Origin: JAXHUM01 sp034189325
GTDB lineage: Bacteria; Desulfobacterota; DSM-4660; Desulfatiglandales; Desulfatiglandaceae
Direction of reading: 5' to 3'
Length of the DNA: 50,144 nt
NCBI GenBank assembly: GCA_034189325.1
Contig: JAXHUM010000066.1
Span: forward strand, 1 to 50,144
The first letter of the stretch is position 1; each line of letters begins with the position of its first letter. This document shows positions 32,765 through 40,353 of this stretch, in pieces. A program made the translations under genes and the position numbers. The notes beneath the pieces are model-generated. The model made no database searches. It had not been told where the DNA came from and worked only from the letters and a program-made list of their open reading frames with translations.

Positions 32765-34147
32765 CTACTTCCCAAGACAAAATGTGCCGAATATGTTGTT
32801 CAAGATCTCTTCTTCCGAGGTCTTACCTATGATTTCACCGAGGGCATCAAGACCGGCTTGCAGATTAAAGGCAATGATTTCCAAGGGTTCATCATTCCTC
32901 ATGCTGTCTAAGGCGCTTTGAATGAATCGAAGGGCATCCTGTAGGGCCTTCTGATGCCTCACGTTTGGGACAGCGTGAGAAGTAGTCATGTCATTCCCAT
33001 TTTGAATCAGGCATGTTACGAGGGCCCTTTTTAAAGAATCAATACCCTCACCGTTAAGGGCCGATATCCTGACACAAGGGAAGTCTGATAATGCCTTTTT
33101 GTCATCTTGGCGTAGGCGCGACAAAAGATCAATCTTATTGATTGCCAATAGGGCCTTTCTTCCTCGTGCTAGGTTCATGATATGGTAATCATCCCTGTTT
33201 AAAGGTCGGTTCTGGTCAACGACAATGATGATGAAATCGGCCTCCGCAAGCTTTTCTTGCGACAAGCGAATACCGATCTTTTCAACCTCACTGTCCGGGT
33301 CTCTGAATCCAGCCGTGTCAACCAGGCAGATTGGGAGGCCGTCTATCGTCGTCGTAGATTCTATCGCATCCCTTGTCGTTCCCGGAACAGGAGTGACAAT
33401 CGCCCGGTTGTCTTTTAAGAGGAAGTTGAGAAGACTTGACTTCCCGGCATTGACTCTTCCGGCGATGACTATTTTGACCCCGTCTACCCAGATTCTTTTA
33501 TCCTCGTGGGCCTTGATCAAGGCCTCAATCGATTTGATCACCGTCTCTTCGACCAGATTGACCGTCTCCTCAATATCGACAATGTCGACGACTTCGTCCG
33601 GATAATCTATTGCGACTTCGATTATGGAAAGGATGTCGATTACCTTTTGTCGTAAACTCTCGATGTCCTCTCTCAAAGATCCACGAATCTGTTCCGAGGC
33701 CAGCTGGAGCCCTCTGGTCGACTTGGAGTTGATCAGATCGATGACGCCTTCGGCCTGTGTCAAATCTATCCTCCCGTTCAGGAAGGCCCTCAGAGTGAAT
33801 TCCCCAGGCCGTGCCAGCCTTGCTCCCTGATCAAGAATGACCTGGAGAATGCTGGAGAGAAGGAGATAGCCGCTGTGAGAATTTATTTCGATAACGTCTT
33901 CCCTGGTATAGGAGTGCGGGGCCTTCATAAAGGAGAGCAATACCTCGTCGATCATGACGCCTGTAGCGGGGTTATGAAGGTGCCCCAAATACAGGCGGTG
34001 ACTTTGCAGAGGGACCTTTGATCCTTGAGGGTTAAAGATTTTGCGGGCTATTTCGAAGGAGAGGGGCCCACTGATCCGTATAATGCCTATTCCTGCCTGA
34101 CCAATAGGGGTGGCTATCGCAGAGATTGTATCCTCCAGGGAATACAT
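32765..34147 (-). CDS. mnmE: tRNA uridine-5-carboxymethylaminomethyl modification GTPase MnmE
   Basis: With MnmG, MnmE modifies the wobble uridine of several tRNAs. The 460 residues are typical. The N-terminal tetrahydrofolate domain has ATPIGQAGIGIIRISG and a RPGEFTLRAFLNGRIDLTQAEGVIDLI signature. A G domain is inserted in the helical part: P-loop GRVNAGKSS (230-238), DTAGFRD and NKID. The C-terminus is the invariant C-x-GK form (CLGK). It closes the conserved rpmH-to-mnmE block, though 212 bp separate it from jag. That gap (34148-34359) may hold a separate promoter; I see no gene there. Confidence 0.97.
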   Translation of the reverse strand: MYSLEDTISAIATPIGQAGIGIIRISGPLSFEIARKIFNPQGSKVPLQSHRLYLGHLHNPATGVMIDEVLLSFMKAPHSYTREDVIEINSHSGYLLLSSILQVILDQGARLARPGEFTLRAFLNGRIDLTQAEGVIDLINSKSTRGLQLASEQIRGSLREDIESLRQKVIDILSIIEVAIDYPDEVVDIVDIEETVNLVEETVIKSIEALIKAHEDKRIWVDGVKIVIAGRVNAGKSSLLNFLLKDNRAIVTPVPGTTRDAIESTTTIDGLPICLVDTAGFRDPDSEVEKIGIRLSQEKLAEADFIIIVVDQNRPLNRDDYHIMNLARGRKALLAINKIDLLSRLRQDDKKALSDFPCVRISALNGEGIDSLKRALVTCLIQNGNDMTTSHAVPNVRHQKALQDALRFIQSALDSMRNDEPLEIIAFNLQAGLDALGEIIGKTSEEEILNNIFGTFCLGK

Positions 34148-34359
34148 ATTCGTACCATGTGTGATAGGAGTCTCCAGATTTATAAAACCCTCTGGGAATC
34201 TTGAAAGGATTTCGCAGGTAGAAAGATATTTTGCCGGCTCAATCAGGGAACAATACGACTATGGGGATACAAATCCATAGGCTTTAACATGATTGGTGCC
34301 GGGTATGCCGGAGTTACCCATTACCATTCGGATGAATTTTCTTCAAGAGAACCAGGAGA

Positions 34360-35019
34360 TTATTTTTTGGGGACAATAAGGACCTTTTTCATTAGGCCGT
34401 CCCCTCGGCTTTTTGTGTCGAGTTCATCATCATCCCTGAGTGCCAGGTGTACTATCCTTCGATCATGAGGATTGAGAGGATTGGTGGAGACAGGTTTGTT
34501 CGTCTTTTTAGCCTTATCCCCCATATTGAAGGCCATCTCGGTCAAGGCGTCATGCCTTCTCAGACGATAGTTTTCAGAGTCGACAACAACTTGTGTTCTT
34601 TTTTCCAGTGCCTTGTTGACTATCTTATTGACAATATACTGTAAAGCGTCCAGTGTCCTCCCTTTTCGTCCAATCAAAAGCCCTGATTTATCGCCTTCGA
34701 TGTTAAGAAGAATTGTTCCATCGTTTTGACTTGCTGTAACCGTGGCCTCTTCCGAAGGAATCAAGGCCAATATGTCTTCCAAGGTCTCTTTGGCGATATC
34801 CATCCCGTGATGCGTCTCCAACTCAGAAGTATCCTCAGCAACCGGGTCAGAAAGTATTGGTGTCACTCTAATTTTTGCCTTTCTCCCACCTACCAATCCG
34901 AATATTCCAGGTGATCCAGGCTCAAGGATTTCGATTTCAATTTCATCTCTAGTGAGATTGAGTTGGCTGCAGGCCATTTCGATAGCTTCTTCAGTGTTTT
35001 TTGCTTCAAAAGTGTCCAT
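34360..35019 (-). CDS. jag: RNA-binding protein Jag/KhpB (Jag-N, KH, R3H)
   Basis: The 219-residue product starts at ATG 35019 after GGAGG. Domain order is Jag-N (1-52, DTFEAKNTEEAIEMACSQLNL and GSPGIFGLVGGRKAKIRV), KH (about 75-150, with the GxxG loop IGRKGRTLDALQYIVNKIVN) and R3H (about 155-215, LNPHDRRIVHLAL with the Arg and His). These small RNA-binding proteins, SpoIIIJ-associated, sit beside yidC in many genomes and affect cell elongation in some bacteria. It is 16 bp after yidC, in the same operon. Confidence 0.95.
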   Translation of the reverse strand: MDTFEAKNTEEAIEMACSQLNLTRDEIEIEILEPGSPGIFGLVGGRKAKIRVTPILSDPVAEDTSELETHHGMDIAKETLEDILALIPSEEATVTASQNDGTILLNIEGDKSGLLIGRKGRTLDALQYIVNKIVNKALEKRTQVVVDSENYRLRRHDALTEMAFNMGDKAKKTNKPVSTNPLNPHDRRIVHLALRDDDELDTKSRGDGLMKKVLIVPKK

Positions 35020-35035
35020 AAATATCCTCCGAATG

Positions 35036-36703
35036 TTATGCAGGCCCCTTGTGAATACGATACTGTTGCCCTATGGAAAGAATATTGTTGACCAGCCAGT
35101 AGAGAACAAGGCCAGAGGGAAAGTTAATAAACATAAAGGTAAAGATAATCGGCAGAAACATCATGATTTTCGCCTGTGTCGGATCCCCGGGAGTGGGAGT
35201 CATTTTCTGCTGAACAAACATAGAGGCCCCCATCAAAAGGGTAAGGACCGGTATGCCGTAAGGCTCTTTCATGAAAGGGATACTAAAAGAGAAATTGAAC
35301 AGACGGTCAGGGGCCGACAGATCGTTGATCCATAACATAAAAGGTGCGTGTCTCAACTCGATGGCGCTTCCCAAGAGCCTGAAAAGGGCAAAGAATACCG
35401 GGAGCTGAATAATCATCGGGAGACAGCCCCCCATTGGATTCACCTTGTAAGTCTTGTAAAGGGCCATCATTTCCTTGTTGATCTGTTCCTTATTGCCCTT
35501 GTATTTCTCCCTGATTTTGGCCATCCTGGGTTGAAGTTTTTGCATCTCCTTCATAGATTTGTAACTCTTGTGGGTGAGAGGCCAAAACAGAATCTTGATC
35601 AGTATGGTCAATAGGATGATGGAAACCCCATAGTTATTGATATATCCGTTGAAAAAGCGGAGGAGGTATAAAAGAGGCTTCGCAATAATGTCTGTCCATC
35701 CAAAATCAACGGCACGGTCAAGTTTGCTTCCAAAGTCCTTCAATATTCCCAGGTCTCGAGGCCCGAGATAGAGGGCGTATTTTGAAGAGGCCTTTTCATA
35801 AGGATTGAGAGAGACAGGTGCGGACATGTGAGTGCCCTTAAGAAATCCGGATGATAGCAAACGGCCATGAAAACTCTTCCCCTTCTCCTTTTCCGGTACA
35901 ACGGCTGAAATAAAAAAGTCATCTTCATAGGCAATCCAATCGATCACGCCTTCAAAGTCTTTCTCGTCAGAGGTCTTTTTGATTTTCACCTCTTCCAGCT
36001 CATCGTCCACAAGGAGGGCCAATCCGACGAATGAGTAATAACTCCCTTTCTCCTCGGGAGGAAGGGCCTTCAACACCGTAGTGAAGGTTCCCTCCATAGG
36101 CCTTTCTGATTTGTTGACGACTTCAATTGTGAAATCGATCCTGTACTGGTCCGAATAAAACTGGAAGGTCTGACGTATCGATACCCCATCAGAATCTGTT
36201 GAATAAAACGTCAGTTTTTTAGGCGAAGCCCCTGGACCTAGTTGTAAGGACGGACTATCAACCTCGTACACCTTTTTATCCATTTGTGCTGCATCGGATC
36301 GATCAAAGCCCGCCGTGATCACACCGCCCCTATCGTTTTTGAGATTGACTAATTCAATAGGAGGAGAATCAGGGTCAGTGGTCTTATGATAGGCCTTCAG
36401 CCTGAAACTCTTGATGGTTGGTCCAACATTTGTCAAGATGGCCTTAAATAAAGGTGTTTCAACTTCTATTTCCTTTTTTTCAATGTTGTAAACCGGTGTG
36501 CCCGCCTTGTCTTCCGATGTGCTGTAGACCGGGGGATGAGTGGGTTTATGGATCGGTTCTCCCTCTGTGGCGGCCGGAGGTGTTCCCCTCTCGGTAGGAA
36601 CCTCCTTTTTAGACCCTTGTTCTTTGGTGGGACCAAAAAAGTAGGACCATAGAATAAGGACGAGAAAAGACAGAATAAAGGCCAGGATTGTTCTTTTTTC
36701 CAT
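35036..36703 (-). CDS. yidC: Membrane protein insertase YidC
   Basis: YidC inserts and folds inner-membrane proteins alone or with SecYEG. The 555-residue product is the Gram-negative form: an N-terminal helix (ILAFILSFLVLILWSYFFG), a Thr/Pro/Glu-rich linker, a large periplasmic beta domain (about 80-330), and the conserved membrane core (about 340-550). The core includes YGVSIILLTILIKILFWPLTHKSYKSMKEMQKLQPRM, NPMGGCLPMIIQLPVFFALFRLL and FPSGLVLYWLVNNILSIGQQYRI. It follows yidD after 134 bp and precedes jag. Confidence 0.96.
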   Translation of the reverse strand: MEKRTILAFILSFLVLILWSYFFGPTKEQGSKKEVPTERGTPPAATEGEPIHKPTHPPVYSTSEDKAGTPVYNIEKKEIEVETPLFKAILTNVGPTIKSFRLKAYHKTTDPDSPPIELVNLKNDRGGVITAGFDRSDAAQMDKKVYEVDSPSLQLGPGASPKKLTFYSTDSDGVSIRQTFQFYSDQYRIDFTIEVVNKSERPMEGTFTTVLKALPPEEKGSYYSFVGLALLVDDELEEVKIKKTSDEKDFEGVIDWIAYEDDFFISAVVPEKEKGKSFHGRLLSSGFLKGTHMSAPVSLNPYEKASSKYALYLGPRDLGILKDFGSKLDRAVDFGWTDIIAKPLLYLLRFFNGYINNYGVSIILLTILIKILFWPLTHKSYKSMKEMQKLQPRMAKIREKYKGNKEQINKEMMALYKTYKVNPMGGCLPMIIQLPVFFALFRLLGSAIELRHAPFMLWINDLSAPDRLFNFSFSIPFMKEPYGIPVLTLLMGASMFVQQKMTPTPGDPTQAKIMMFLPIIFTFMFINFPSGLVLYWLVNNILSIGQQYRIHKGPA

Positions 36704-36837
36704 GTATACGACCTGAATTTAAGAGTATTGCCATTAAGAAGAGACCGGGAATACTTGCCCCTTTTTTGGAATTCTTCTCACCAAAGACTAAAAAAGTGGC
36801 TGGCATATATTCAATGATTAGTTCTGGATAAAGTGCC

Positions 36838-37056
36838 TCATCTAAGGGGATCATATCCTCCAGGGTGGAAGGGATGACATTTACATATCCGAATAAGGGT
36901 CAAGAGAAATCCCTTTAGTATCCCGTACCGTAAAAAGGCATGGCGGGCATAAGTTGAACATGAGGGATAAAAACGGCAGGAAGGGGACAAAAAAGGTGAA
37001 ATTAACTTCTGGTATGTCGCAATCAGAGCGATAGGTACGTATCTAAGCCTCAGCAT
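36838..37056 (-). CDS. yidD: Membrane protein insertion efficiency factor YidD
   Basis: The 72-residue protein starts at ATG 37056, overlapping the rnpA end by 14 bp (translational coupling; no independent Shine-Dalgarno). The YidD signature is intact: YQKLISPFLSPSCRFYPSCSTYARHAFLRYG, followed by CKCHPFHPGGYDP. It is an inner-membrane-associated amphipathic helix protein that assists YidC. The rnpA-yidD-yidC order is the widespread arrangement. A longer version starting at 37113 would lie almost entirely inside rnpA and is disfavoured. Confidence 0.9.
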   Translation of the reverse strand: MLRLRYVPIALIATYQKLISPFLSPSCRFYPSCSTYARHAFLRYGILKGFLLTLIRICKCHPFHPGGYDPLR

Positions 37057-37399
37057 GGAACGTTTTATTGCAGATAACCTTTCCAAGTTCATCTTTGATT
37101 CTGTGGAAACCAAAACGGCTTACATCCTTTTTTGCCACAATCACTATGTCGTACCCTTGAGGAAATAGTGGCATGCTTGTCCTATAAAATTCCCTTATCA
37201 GCCGTTTGATCGTGTTCCTTTTGACCGCCTTACCAGTCCTTTTGCTGACCGTGATTCCCAGCCGTGTTCTGCCCAGCCCATTTCGTTTGAAAATGATAGT
37301 AAAGTGTTTCGTGTAAAGGCGCTGCCCGGATCGATTTAGATTGACAAAATCAGAGCGATTTAATATCCTATTATCTTTTGGAAACGAGTGAGTAGCCAC
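37043..37399 (-). CDS. rnpA: Ribonuclease P protein component
   Basis: RnpA is the protein cofactor of RNase P, which matures tRNA 5' ends. The 118-residue basic product starts at a GTG (37399). The family motif RNTIKRLIREFYRT (RNxxKRxxRE) is clear. The N-terminal NRILNRSDFVNLNRSGQRLYTKHFTIIF and C-terminal DIVIVAKKDVSRF also match. It is 32 bp after rpmH and overlaps yidD. Confidence 0.95.
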   Translation of the reverse strand: MATHSFPKDNRILNRSDFVNLNRSGQRLYTKHFTIIFKRNGLGRTRLGITVSKRTGKAVKRNTIKRLIREFYRTSMPLFPQGYDIVIVAKKDVSRFGFHRIKDELGKVICNKTFHAEA

Positions 37400-37431
37400 T
37401 AAGAATAACGGTCAGTTTGAGAGGGCAAATC

Positions 37432-37566
37432 TCATACGGTTAACCGCTTCCGGCCTTTTGCCCTTCTACGTTTCATAATATTTATGCCGCCCTTAGTTCG
37501 CATTCTGGCTCTGAAACCGTGTGTGCGCGCTCTCTTGATCTTGCTGGGTTGATATGTCCTTTTCAT
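37432..37566 (-). CDS. rpmH: 50S ribosomal protein L34
   Basis: This short gene encodes a 44-residue, highly basic protein. It begins MKRTYQPSKIKRARTHGFR and ends RRAKGRKRLTV, matching L34 over its full length. The start is ATG 37566 with AAGGA upstream. It leads the conserved rpmH-rnpA-yidD-yidC-jag-mnmE block. A promoter candidate lies at 37609-37637. dnaA, its usual neighbour, is absent here. Confidence 0.97.
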   Translation of the reverse strand: MKRTYQPSKIKRARTHGFRARMRTKGGINIMKRRRAKGRKRLTV

Positions 37567-37608
37567 TGTATTGTTGAATCCTTATGTTCAAAATTGCAAT
37601 AAATTTTC

Positions 37609-37637
37609 ATTTAAACATGAGATCAATATCTTGTCAA
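37609..37637 (-). promoter_or_regulatory. Candidate sigma-70 promoter of rpmH
   Basis: On the minus strand, TTGACA (37637-37632) and TTAAAT (37614-37609; 4 of 6 matches) are 17 bases apart. The expected start point is about 35 bases before the rpmH ATG. The perfect -35 box and spacing make it a good candidate. Confidence 0.6.
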
Positions 37638-37762
37638 GGCAATTTTGAATGATCCCATAGAGTGCGCTTCATCGTGCTTCATCTTGGATGCCGACCCAGG
37701 TTTTATGCTTTGGTGAGTTTCAGGAGTTGAGAGCCCCTGTTTTATTTGGGAGGAAGTGATTA

Positions 37763-38797
37763 ATGTTTTTTGATTCTGTATTAGGTTTGTTCTCCAATGA
37801 CCTAGCCATTGATCTTGGTACGGCCAACACAATTGTTTACATGAAGGGGCGGGGGATTGTATTGAGCGAACCTTCCGTAGTGGCTGTGCGAAAGGATGGA
37901 AGAGGCTCCAGCAGGGTCTTGGCTGTAGGCAAGGAGGCCAAAATGATGTTGGGCCGAACTCCGGGCAATATCACCGCAATTCGTCCCATGAAGGATGGGG
38001 TCATCGCAGATTTTGAAATCACCGAGGCCATGCTCAGACATTTTATACGAAAGGTGCATCATCGTAGGACTCTCATAAGACCAAGGATCATTATCTGTGT
38101 GCCGAGTGGAATCACCCAGGTGGAAAAAAGGGCAGTGCGCGAGTCAGCCGAATCAGCGGGAGCAAGGGAAGTCTTCCTGATTGAGGAACCTATGGCAGCG
38201 GCCATCGGCGCTGGCCTGCCCATCACCGAACCGACCAGTAACATGGTGGTTGATATCGGTGGTGGTACAACGGAGGTTGCCGTTATCTCACTTGCCGGAA
38301 TTGTCTATAGTAAATCCGTCAGGGTGGGCGGCGATAAAATGGACGAAGCGATTCTTCAACATATCAAAAGAAAATACAACCTTCTCATAGGAATCGGCAC
38401 ATCGGAGATCATAAAGACCACCATCGGAAGTGCGTTCCCAACGGACCAGATAGACACGATTGAGGTTAGGGGACGAGACCTGGTAACCGGAATCCCGAAG
38501 ATTCTGACTATAGATTCAGACGAAATTAGAAAGGCGATCTCAGAACAGGTGGAGGCGATTGTTGAAGCCGTCAGGATCGCCCTTGAACAGACACCGCCTG
38601 AACTGGCCGCTGATATAGTGGATAAAGGCATTGTATTGACCGGAGGCGGTTCCCTACTGAACAACCTTGATATGCTGCTGAGAGAAGAAACAAAACTGCC
38701 TATAACCGTAACTGAGGATCCCCTTTCTACCGTTGCCATCGGTTCCGGAAAAGCCTTGGATAATCTTTCTATCCTCAAAGAGGTCGCCATTGCATAG
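37763..38797 (+). CDS. mreB: Rod shape-determining actin homologue MreB
   Basis: MreB forms membrane-bound filaments that guide cylindrical wall growth. The 344-residue product starts at ATG 37763 with GGGAGGAAG. Actin-fold signatures are DLGTANTIVYMKGRGIVLSEPSVVA (phosphate 1), VPSGITQVEKRAVRESAESAGAREVFLIEEPMAAAIGAGLPI and VVDIGGGTTEVAVISL (phosphate 2), and GIVLTGGGSLLNNLD (adenosine). It heads the elongasome cluster mreB-C-D-PBP2-rodA, divergent from rpmH. Confidence 0.97.
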   Translation: MFFDSVLGLFSNDLAIDLGTANTIVYMKGRGIVLSEPSVVAVRKDGRGSSRVLAVGKEAKMMLGRTPGNITAIRPMKDGVIADFEITEAMLRHFIRKVHHRRTLIRPRIIICVPSGITQVEKRAVRESAESAGAREVFLIEEPMAAAIGAGLPITEPTSNMVVDIGGGTTEVAVISLAGIVYSKSVRVGGDKMDEAILQHIKRKYNLLIGIGTSEIIKTTIGSAFPTDQIDTIEVRGRDLVTGIPKILTIDSDEIRKAISEQVEAIVEAVRIALEQTPPELAADIVDKGIVLTGGGSLLNNLDMLLREETKLPITVTEDPLSTVAIGSGKALDNLSILKEVAIA

Positions 38798-38906
38798 AAA
38801 GTGAAGACACATGCCCATGGAGCTTTAAACGATCACCTGTCAAAATAGGGCTCTCAATAATAGTCTCAGATGAACGGGCAGATGAGTTTATTTATAGAAA
38901 GGTGAA

Positions 38907-39740
38907 ATGCGCTTCTGGAAAATCTGGATTTGGATTTTTTTTGTTTGTTTTATATTGTTCCTCCTTTCCTCGAACTCCGGGACAAGATCGGCCTGGAGCC
39001 CTCCTGAAAAGTTTCTGGTTGAGATTACCGCCCCTTTTCAGAAACTCATAAAACAGACGACCCATATAACGAGGGATTTCTGGCTGAACTACTTCTACCT
39101 TGTCAACCTCCATAATGAGAACCGAGAGCTGAAGGAAGATGTCGATTATCTTCGGATGGAGAATAGCCGTTATCGGGAGATGCTGGCGACTCACGAGAGA
39201 CTGAAAGAGCTTCTTCAATTTAAGCAGACAATCAACTGGCCCGTCCTCGCCGCCCAAGTGATAGGTCTTGATCCCACCGGATGGTTTAGATCGATAATTA
39301 TCGATAAGGGAGAAAAAGCAGGGGTAAGGTTGAACATGCCGGTTGTCAATGCCTATGGAGTTGTCGGCCGGATCGTTTCCGTTTCGCCGGGATATTCCAA
39401 GATCCTTCTGATTATTGACCAAAACAGCGCCGTGGACTGTCTTGTCCAGAGGTCCCGTGACCGAGGCATGTTAAAGGGGCTGTCTACGGAGGTCTGTCAG
39501 CTCGATTATGTCGACAAATCAGACTATGTCGCCCTGGGAGATGCCATTGTCACCTCTGGTCTTGGAGGAGTTTTTCCCAGAGGCTTGCCTATAGGTACGG
39601 TAATAAGTGTAAGAGAGGTATCGGGAGAACTCTTTAAGGATATTAAGATCACGCCAACCGTCGATTTTTCCAGACTCGAAGAAGTGCTTGTCATACTAAA
39701 GGAGAGTGAGTGGTCAAATCAACTGAAAGAAAAGAAGTAG
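38907..39740 (+). CDS. mreC: Rod shape-determining protein MreC
   Basis: The 277-residue bitopic protein has a short cytoplasmic tail, a membrane helix (IWIFFVCFILFLLSS, about 7-21), a coiled coil (about 65-105, NLHNENRELKEDVDYLRMENSRYREMLATHERLKELL) and a periplasmic beta-barrel pair. Conserved segments include AAQVIGLDPTGWFRSIIIDKGEKAGVRLNMPVVNAYGVVGRIV and DAIVTSGLGGVFPRGLPIGTV. MreC scaffolds PBP2 and activates it. It is 109 bp after mreB and overlaps mreD by 31 bp. Confidence 0.96.
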   Translation: MRFWKIWIWIFFVCFILFLLSSNSGTRSAWSPPEKFLVEITAPFQKLIKQTTHITRDFWLNYFYLVNLHNENRELKEDVDYLRMENSRYREMLATHERLKELLQFKQTINWPVLAAQVIGLDPTGWFRSIIIDKGEKAGVRLNMPVVNAYGVVGRIVSVSPGYSKILLIIDQNSAVDCLVQRSRDRGMLKGLSTEVCQLDYVDKSDYVALGDAIVTSGLGGVFPRGLPIGTVISVREVSGELFKDIKITPTVDFSRLEEVLVILKESEWSNQLKEKK

Positions 39741-40240
39741 CCTTCTATTGCCTTGCATGGATATGGGGGGGGCTCTTTGTTCTTCTCAAGGGAAATCTGT
39801 TGAACTTAATGGGAGGGAGTTATTTAGATCTTGATTTGTTATCGATCCTGATCGCCTACATTCTCCTTTGCTATGGTCCTATGAGGGCCAGCACCTATGC
39901 CTTTGGACAAGGTCTATTAACGGACCTTTTCTCCGGGGGACTCCATGGCCTTTATACATTCCTCTATCTCGTAGTGTTCTTTGGAATCTTTGTGAGCTGT
40001 CGCTTTTTTAGTCTTCAGCACCCTAAGGCGCAGATATTGATTGTCTCTGTCGCGATCCTGTTGAAAAATACGATGTTTGTCGTCATTCTTTCAGTCTTTT
40101 CTCAAAAGATCCTATTAGTGAACAGTTTTGTCTGGATGTCCATAGGTTCGATAGTAATGACATCTCTCACCGCACCTGCGTTTTTCTTCCTATTTGATCA
40201 AATGAGGGTGGTCTCTGAGAAGGAGACTCCCGCATTATGA
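39710..40240 (+). CDS. mreD: Rod shape-determining protein MreD
   Basis: The 176-residue polytopic membrane protein starts at GTG 39710 with AAAGGAGAG, overlapping mreC. It has about five hydrophobic helices, including FYCLAWIWGGLFVLLKGNLL, SILIAYILLCYGPMRASTYAFGQGLLTDLFSGGLHGLYTFLYLVVFFGIF. The GxxxDxxSGxxxG segment is the MreD hallmark. It works with MreC and RodA/PBP2 in side-wall synthesis. Between mreD and the PBP2 gene are 113 bp without a gene. Confidence 0.93.
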   Translation: MVKSTERKEVAFYCLAWIWGGLFVLLKGNLLNLMGGSYLDLDLLSILIAYILLCYGPMRASTYAFGQGLLTDLFSGGLHGLYTFLYLVVFFGIFVSCRFFSLQHPKAQILIVSVAILLKNTMFVVILSVFSQKILLVNSFVWMSIGSIVMTSLTAPAFFFLFDQMRVVSEKETPAL

Positions 40241-40353
40241 AAAAGGGCGATCGTGAGATATCGATCAATAACCTGGTGCTTTCGAGCGGTCTTTTGCGCA
40301 ATGAGGGCCATCAACCACAGTGATGCCATACTACTATTCGAAGGAATAGCACT

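Noticed and set aside
37567..37762. Possible replication origin beside rpmH
   Set aside because: No DnaA-box cluster or dnaA gene is present; only TTATGTTCA, with two mismatches, was found.
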